A stretch of DNA of 64,000 nt. Origin: Kribbella amoyensis. Its GTDB lineage: Bacteria; Actinomycetota; Actinomycetes; Propionibacteriales; Kribbellaceae. This document shows positions 60,247 to 64,000 of the stretch, one piece after another (positions within the stretch are counted from its first letter, which is position 1; every line of letters starts with the position of its first letter). Below the pieces are notes generated by a model that searched no databases, was not told where the DNA came from, and was given only the letters and a program-made list of their open reading frames with translations. A program made the position numbers and the translations under genes. The stretch covers positions 459,869 to 523,868 of the forward strand of contig NZ_VIVK01000003.1 of the NCBI RefSeq assembly GCF_007828865.1. The letters run 5' to 3'.

Positions 60247-60438
60247 ATGCCGACCTGGGAAGAGATCCAGGAAGCTCGCCTGAGTGACGTCCTCGAGCTT
60301 CAGAAGGTTCACAAGCGATTGCTCGCAGCCAAGGAGCAGGGGATCGATCCGGACCCGGCTGACGCCGAGGTTGCCCGGTCTGTTGCGGCGACTGGACTTG
60401 GCGGGATTGATCGGGTCAACGCGCGGGACGACTACTAG
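60247..60438 (+). CDS. Small acidic protein co-transcribed with purC
   Basis: 63 aa, helical: MPTWEEIQEARLSDVLELQKVHKRLL, then KEQGIDPDPADAEVARSVAA. ATG at 60247, 2 bp after the purC stop, so probably translationally coupled. No family recognised. It ends about 30 bp before the gntR operator. Confidence 0.65.
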   Translation: MPTWEEIQEARLSDVLELQKVHKRLLAAKEQGIDPDPADAEVARSVAATGLGGIDRVNARDDY

Positions 60439-60482
60439 ACCTCCTCAGGGCTGCGGCTCTATGCTGATGGTGTTCTAGAACA
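60436..60482 (+). promoter_or_regulatory. gntR promoter with perfect TGTTCTAGAACA operator
   Basis: TAGACC (60436-60441) and TATGCT (60460-60465), spacer 18, serve as a reasonable -35/-10 pair. The 12-bp perfect palindrome TGTTCTAGAACA (60471-60482) sits right after the -10, where a repressor would block initiation. It fits the GT-N-TA-N-AC consensus of HutC-type GntR regulators. Confidence 0.7.
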
Positions 60483-60506
60483 GCGATTGGAGCCTGAGGT
60501 CTAGTT

Positions 60507-61274
60507 ATGCCCCCGAAGCTGGAGCGTCCCGCTCCGCCGTATCAGCAGATCGCCACCGAGATTCGTACCCGGATCTCCAGTGGTGAGTTGCAGGCTGGCG
60601 ACTTGGTGCCGTCTGTGCGGTCGCTGATGCGCGAATGGGGTGTGGCTATCGCTACCGCTCAGCGTGCGTTGTCGACCCTGCGGGCTGAGGGGTACATCAA
60701 GCCCGAGCGTGGGGTTGGGAGCATCGTGACGACCGAGGAGGAGCGCGGTCGAGCTGCTAACGACCGTGTCGACAACTCCCGGCGTACGGGCAAGATCTAT
60801 CCCACCGGGAGCTACGCGAAGATCACAGAGGCTGTGATCGATGAGGCATCAGAGCAGGTTGCCGATGCGCTGGGACTGAAGCCCGGTGATCCGGTCATCC
60901 GGCGTGTCCGGACAACCTATCGGTCAGACGACAGGCCGGCCTCGGCATCGACCTCGTACTACCGCGGCCATCTGGCCAAGACGGCACCGCTGCTGCTGAG
61001 TGCTGAGCGGATCAGGGAAGGCACGTTCGCGTACATCGCGAACATCCTCAAGCGCGAGATCGATGCGTGGCAGGACCAGTTCGAACCGGCAGCCGCGAGC
61101 GCTGAGCAAGCGGAGAAGCTTGGCCTGGACGAGGGCGCCCTCATCATGGTCGGTCGCAACTGGATCTACGACGACACTGGCGACGTGCTTGAGTACGGCG
61201 AGAGCATCACCTTCGGGCGCGTGACTTACCGTGGCCGACTCGGCGACTCTCCCACCCGCGTTCAGCGGCCTTGA
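60507..61274 (+). CDS. GntR family regulator with UTRA domain (KorSA-like)
   Basis: 255 aa. GntR HTH at 12-78: YQQIATEIRTRISSGELQAG, VPSVRSLMREWGVAIATAQRAL, LRAEGYIKPERGVGSIV. UTRA ligand domain (about 100-250): PVIRRVRTTYRSDDRPASAS, FEPAAASAEQAEKLGLDEGA, ESITFGRVTYRG. It is of the type found in pSAM2-like elements, where KorSA represses pra and itself. The operator is before its own gene, before purC and before the 61406 gene. The stop lies inside palindrome copy 2. AT-shifted but less so than the left cargo. Confidence 0.9.
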   Translation: MPPKLERPAPPYQQIATEIRTRISSGELQAGDLVPSVRSLMREWGVAIATAQRALSTLRAEGYIKPERGVGSIVTTEEERGRAANDRVDNSRRTGKIYPTGSYAKITEAVIDEASEQVADALGLKPGDPVIRRVRTTYRSDDRPASASTSYYRGHLAKTAPLLLSAERIREGTFAYIANILKREIDAWQDQFEPAAASAEQAEKLGLDEGALIMVGRNWIYDDTGDVLEYGESITFGRVTYRGRLGDSPTRVQRP

Positions 61275-61288
61275 CACGTAAGCGTCAA
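61271..61288 (+). repeat. Dispersed 18-bp palindrome, copy 2
   Basis: TTGACACGTAAGCGTCAA; the gntR stop codon TGA (61272-61274) is the second to fourth base. Confidence 0.75.
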
Positions 61289-61319
61289 CTCTGAGTTACA
61301 AACTCGTGGCTTTTAGTGC

Positions 61320-61363
61320 TTGTCGACGTGGCCTAGGTGTTCTAGTATTCGAACTAGAACACC
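61320..61363 (+). promoter_or_regulatory. Promoter with long GntR operator before 61406 gene
   Basis: GGTGTTCTAGT (61336-61346) and its inverse ACTAGAACACC (61353-61363), with a 6-nt spacer; each half contains the TGTTCTAG half-site. TTGTCG (61320-61325) and TAGTAT (61343-61348), spacer 17, form a -35/-10 pair, the -10 being inside the operator. Confidence 0.72.
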
Positions 61364-61405
61364 CGCTCAACGGGAGTGGGTCGGACGCCTAGAAGGGGCG
61401 ATTCC

Positions 61406-61723
61406 ATGAACATCAACGTTGACCTCACGGGCAAGACGTTCACCGTCACCAAGGGTGCGGAGGAGAAGAAGGACCAGAACGGCCGGCAGAAGGCGGACAA
61501 GACCACCAACGATCTGCTCTGGACGGTTCAGCTGATGGCGCTCGATGAGTCCGGCGGCGAGGTGATCAACGTGACCCTGGCGGGCAATGCTGCCCCGAAG
61601 GTGACCGTTGGTGCCATGGTCGTTCCGGTCGGGCTGACTGCCATGCCCTGGGCCACCAACGGGCGGAACGGTGTTGCGTACAAGGCGAACAGCCTCAACG
61701 CGCCGGGTAACGCGAAGGCCTGA
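61406..61723 (+). CDS. Small element protein, SCO3933-like
   Basis: 105 aa, beta-rich: MNINVDLTGKTFTVTKG, then NDLLWTVQLMALDESGGEVINV, PKVTVGAMVVPVGL and NGVAYKANSLNAP. The layout (tail-to-tail strands, 'LWTV.......V.NVT..G....V..G..V...GL.A.PW......G.A.RA') resembles the SCO3933-type regulatory/accessory proteins that stand between GntR and FtsK genes in AICEs. Role unknown, perhaps in transfer regulation. ATG at 61406 with AAGGGG upstream. Strongly controlled by the operator at 61320-61363. Confidence 0.72.
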   Translation: MNINVDLTGKTFTVTKGAEEKKDQNGRQKADKTTNDLLWTVQLMALDESGGEVINVTLAGNAAPKVTVGAMVVPVGLTAMPWATNGRNGVAYKANSLNAPGNAKA

Positions 61724-61770
61724 TCCCCACTCATCCCGTGACTCGTGCAACTGCTCAGCAAGGAGTAGTC

Positions 61771-62085
61771 ATGTCGCAACCGATGGAAGACCGAACCGTC
61801 ACAGCGAATCAGGCACGTGCCGAGTACGAGGCCAAGTGCCAGGAAATCAAAGGGATCGAGACCGCGAAGCGGTACCTCGAAGAGCTTCTGTCGAAGCTCA
61901 TGCAGCGGTGTGAGCCGCTGGTCGCGTTCCACACCGTCGGCGACACGATGTACGCCGTGGATTCGTTCTGGATGCTGCTGAACATGTACGCCGATGCTGA
62001 GCGCAAGCTCAGCGATGCGAAAGCTGCCCGCGACTACACGTACGCGGTTTGGCAGTCGGCTTCGGCCGAACCCCACCGCGGCTGA
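61771..62085 (+). CDS. Small helical element protein
   Basis: 104 aa, mostly helical: ARAEYEAKCQEIKGIETAKRYLEELLSKLM and MLLNMYADAERKLSDAKAARDY. Coiled-coil potential is seen in both halves. No family recognised; position between the SCO3933-like gene and the membrane protein suggests a transfer or replication accessory. The ATG at 61771 has AAGGAGTAGTC just upstream. Stop at 62083-62085 lies inside palindrome copy 3. Confidence 0.7.
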   Translation: MSQPMEDRTVTANQARAEYEAKCQEIKGIETAKRYLEELLSKLMQRCEPLVAFHTVGDTMYAVDSFWMLLNMYADAERKLSDAKAARDYTYAVWQSASAEPHRG

Positions 62086-62099
62086 CACGTAAGTGTCAA
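62082..62099 (+). repeat. Dispersed 18-bp palindrome, copy 3
   Basis: CTGACACGTAAGTGTCAA; includes the perfect TGACAC-GTAA-GTGTCA inverted repeat. The stop codon TGA of the 61771 gene is its second to fourth base, exactly as in copy 2. Confidence 0.75.
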
Positions 62100-62129
62100 C
62101 GTCGCTGAACTACCGCTAGATACCAAGAA

Positions 62130-62147
62130 CGGCCCTCGAAAGGGCCG
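62130..62147 (+). terminator. Hairpin after the small element genes
   Basis: CGGCCCT-CGAA-AGGGCCG, perfect 7-bp stem with a stable CGAA tetraloop. Confidence 0.7.
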
Positions 62148-62161
62148 CTCCCTGGAACACC

Positions 62162-62208
62162 GACACGAAGCCGGGTCAAGGCCTCAGAAACCGTCCTGGC
62201 TTCGTGTC
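62162..62208 (+). promoter_or_regulatory. Long-stem leader hairpin before the transfer genes
   Basis: GACACGAAGCC (62162-62172) pairs perfectly with GGCTTCGTGTC (62198-62208), loop 25 nt. It lies 36 bp before the 62245 start and could act as terminator, attenuator or protein-binding leader. Confidence 0.45.
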
Positions 62209-62244
62209 TCTCCAGACTCAACCCCCTCAACGGGAGGTCTTGTC

Positions 62245-63087
62245 ATGCCCAAATCTACCCGTAAGCGCTCGAGTGGTCGAGTATCCGGCCGTCGCGGACG
62301 TGGCAGTGCCACGAGTGCTGTCGAAACCATCACCCGGCCGTCGCAGTCCCTGCCGGTCGTCATCTTGCTGAGTGTCTGGCGCTGGCGCTGGGAACTCATC
62401 GTCCTGGCCCTCGTGGCCTACATCGTCATCGCCCACGGCGCGGCCGTCAGCGGCTACTTCGAGTCCAATCCGCTGTGGCTGAACGCGCTGCTGATCATCG
62501 TCCTGAGTGGCTGGATCTTCACCGACAACCTGGTACGCCGCTTCGCGCGTAACCGAATCTGGTGCGTCATCACCCGGCACCGCGTCCGGGCCTGTCTCAC
62601 CGAGATGCGCACCCTGAACTGGTCCGGCAACCTGCCGTTCATCGTCGGGTGCTTCTCCACCAGAACCGGTCAGGTCATCTGGCTGTTCATGCGTCCCGGT
62701 CTGTCGGCCGAAGACCTTGAGAACAAGGCCGAAACACTGGCCTCCGCGTGCTGGGCACGCACGGCAGTGATCACCCGCTCGACGCGCAACGCCGCACTCG
62801 TACGGATCGACATCGACCGGCGCGACCCGCTGTCCAAGCAGCACATCGTCTCGCCTTTGCTCAACGACACCAGCGACATGCCGGAAGCGGCCGTCGCAGA
62901 AGACGCGGTCATGGCCTTCCTCGGCCCCGAGCCCGCCTCCGAAGGGACCACCGACCAACCGCCGGCCAAATCCGGCAGCGGTGAGACCCGCACCAGAACC
63001 GCGAAGACCAAGACCACCGCCGCCGTGAACGACGGCAACACCGTGGTCCTGGGCGTCAACGGAGAAGACGTGTCCGACTATGTCTAG
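62245..63087 (+). CDS. Transfer-associated membrane protein (N-terminal partner of FtsK-like ATPase)
   Basis: 280 aa. Basic N-terminus (KSTRKRSSGRVSGRRGRG), two helices (ELIVLALVAYIVIAHGAAV; LWLNALLIIVLSGWIFTDNL), then a cytoplasmic alpha/beta part (ARNRIWCVITRHRVRACL ... AALVRIDIDRRDPL) and a disordered acidic tail. Layout and position match the membrane/beta portion of TraB/FtsK proteins split off as a separate gene, common in AICEs. The ATG at 62245 follows CGGGAGGTCTTGTC. Overlaps the next gene by 8 bases, implying coupling. Confidence 0.78.
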   Translation: MPKSTRKRSSGRVSGRRGRGSATSAVETITRPSQSLPVVILLSVWRWRWELIVLALVAYIVIAHGAAVSGYFESNPLWLNALLIIVLSGWIFTDNLVRRFARNRIWCVITRHRVRACLTEMRTLNWSGNLPFIVGCFSTRTGQVIWLFMRPGLSAEDLENKAETLASACWARTAVITRSTRNAALVRIDIDRRDPLSKQHIVSPLLNDTSDMPEAAVAEDAVMAFLGPEPASEGTTDQPPAKSGSGETRTRTAKTKTTAAVNDGNTVVLGVNGEDVSDYV

Positions 63088-63922
63088 CTTCGACCCACGA
63101 CAGGTGTTCCCCCGGCGCAAGCCGGGGGTCACCCCCACCCGATGGCTCGGCCTATCGATCTACGACCCCATCTACCTGGGTGTCGACACGCGCGGCAAGG
63201 CCGTGCACGTCACCCTCATGTACCGCAACATCCTGCTCGGTGGCGAACCCGGCGCGGGGAAGTCCGTAGCCCTGGGCAACATCGTTGCTCACGCCGCACT
63301 GTGCATCGACGTTGACCTCATCCTGATCGACGGCAAGATCGTTGAACTGCTGCCTTACGCACCGGTGGCGGAAGAGTTCGTCGGCAACGACATGAACAAG
63401 GCCCTCCGGGTCTTGCGCAAGCTCCAGGCCGATCTGGACGAGCGCTACCTGCACCTGGCCCGCACGGGCCGCAAGAAGATCGTCCCCGAGGACGGCTTCC
63501 GCGCGAAGCTCGTGGCCATTGACGAGCTTGCCTACTTCACCGTCACCGTCGGCACCAAGGAACAGCAAGAAGAGTTCCGGACCTTGATCCGGGACATCGT
63601 TGCTCGCGGCCGCGCCGCAGGCATCATCGTCGTCGCCGCGACCCAGCGGCCTAGCGCTGACATCGTCCCGACCTCGCTGCGGGACCTGTTCGGCTACCGC
63701 CTCGCATTCCGCTGCGCGACCGACTCCAGTTCGGACATCATCCTCGGCACCGGCTGGGCCTCCCAAGGTCACACCGCCGTGGACATCGCACCCGAATCCC
63801 TCGGTGTCGGGCTGCTCCGCGCCGAAGGCGGATTCCCCCGCCGTCTCAAGACGGCCTACCTCAACGACAACCAGCACCGGCAGATCGTCCGCCGTGCTGT
63901 ACACCTCCGGAGGGCCGCATGA
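63080..63922 (+). CDS. FtsK/SpoIIIE-type DNA translocase (conjugative transfer)
   Basis: 280 aa. Walker A GGEPGAGKS (54-62), Walker B LVAIDELAYF near 150, and the RecA-like motor signature RAAGIIVVAATQRPSADIVP. No membrane domain (provided by the preceding gene) and no gamma/winged-helix DNA-recognition domain; the protein ends shortly after the motor. It is a compact form of the TraB-type pump that moves double-stranded DNA between mycelia. ATG at 63080. Confidence 0.9.
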   Translation: MSSFDPRQVFPRRKPGVTPTRWLGLSIYDPIYLGVDTRGKAVHVTLMYRNILLGGEPGAGKSVALGNIVAHAALCIDVDLILIDGKIVELLPYAPVAEEFVGNDMNKALRVLRKLQADLDERYLHLARTGRKKIVPEDGFRAKLVAIDELAYFTVTVGTKEQQEEFRTLIRDIVARGRAAGIIVVAATQRPSADIVPTSLRDLFGYRLAFRCATDSSSDIILGTGWASQGHTAVDIAPESLGVGLLRAEGGFPRRLKTAYLNDNQHRQIVRRAVHLRRAA

Positions 63923-64000
63923 TCACCGTCAATCCTGTCCCCGCAGGGACTCTCACCGCCGTCAACGACGGCAAAGGCAACACCGGCTGGCTCCACAACT
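63919..64000 (+). CDS. Unidentified element gene, 3' partial
   Basis: The ATG at 63919 overlaps the FtsK stop (ATGA) and follows CGGAGGGCCGC. The 27 visible codons begin MITVNPVPAGTLTAVNDGKG. Too short for assignment; by AICE gene order a replication or transfer accessory is expected. The gene continues beyond the window. Confidence 0.6.
   Translation, partial: MITVNPVPAGTLTAVNDGKGNTGWLHN

Larger units (their letters stand above)
55324..64000 (+). mobile_element. Integrative and conjugative element (AICE-like), left part, right end outside window
   Basis: Starts at the tRNA-Leu fragment and runs out of the window. Support: (1) tRNA 3' duplication; (2) GC content falls (47% in 56521-56580 by count; 58% in 59461-59520) compared with about 70% in the flank; (3) a GntR/UTRA regulator, two small element genes, a membrane protein and an FtsK/TraB-type translocase in order at 60.5-63.9 kb; (4) dispersed element-specific palindromes. 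Integrase, Rep and excisionase genes are not visible here and should follow. Cargo (55.9-60.4 kb) comprises an interrupted small gene, an unknown membrane protein, an RNase H-like/kinase pair and purC. Confidence 0.8.

Overview
The window is a high-GC actinobacterial chromosome segment. Coding capacity is dense, GTG/TTG starts are common, and many genes have leaderless-looking starts or TGATG/GTGA overlaps. Several protein families are typical of soil actinomycetes: AfsR/SARP regulator, DUF1707, DUF6228, DUF4287, ANTAR, WYL, MocR/YczE. Gene content and style suggest a Kribbella-like member of the Propionibacteriales, but this is a judgement by eye. No rRNA, complete tRNA or CRISPR array was seen.

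1-10.5 kb: an MFS drug exporter (5' end cut off) is followed by a repeated two-gene unit. Gene A encodes about 195 aa and is conserved; gene B is a divergent, helix-rich or low-complexity protein. The unit occurs at 1497-2389, 6456-8233 and 8415-9832, and all three copies have a similar motif upstream of A. Between copies 1 and 2 lie an AI-2E-type transporter and a coupled metB-glmL pair on the minus strand.

10-30 kb: TetR/MMPL efflux, YczE/MocR, msrA, small enzymes, a secreted GH26-like glycosidase, and a small graveyard (20.77-21.73 kb) holding the C-terminal remains of an XRE regulator and an aldo/keto reductase. Then come a maleate-isomerase-like enzyme, a SARP-NB-ARC-TPR regulator, a secreted small protein, a PhyH dioxygenase, a GNAT-GHKL ATPase fusion and a chloramphenicol-phosphotransferase-like kinase.

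29-55.3 kb: lipid-related genes (GDPD, UPF0104, PAP2), a LacI-controlled BBE-type oxidase, a LarA-like protein with its nickel-pincer residues, a di-iron protein, a Baeyer-Villiger-like monooxygenase, and two tandem 31-aa membrane microproteins. These are followed by cbs next to an SGNH hydrolase, a BI-1 protein, a TetR/SDR pair with two palindromic operators, a MazEF-like toxin-antitoxin pair, and metabolic or housekeeping-type genes up to peptidase E.

55.32-64 kb: an integrated element of the actinomycete integrative and conjugative (AICE) kind begins at a 50-bp fragment of the 3' half of tRNA-Leu(UAA). GC content and codon use drop. Its left cargo holds an amber-interrupted small gene, a membrane-anchored unknown, and a translationally coupled RNase H-like protein/Ser-Thr kinase pair (defence-like, but undescribed as far as I can tell). 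Next are purC with a small partner, a GntR/UTRA repressor, two small element genes, a membrane protein and an FtsK-type translocase. A TGTTCTAGAACA-type operator precedes purC, gntR and the 61.4-kb gene, which suggests one regulon. An 18-bp palindrome related to TTGACACGTAAGYGTCAA is dispersed three times. Integrase, replication genes and the intact tRNA-Leu should lie beyond the right edge.
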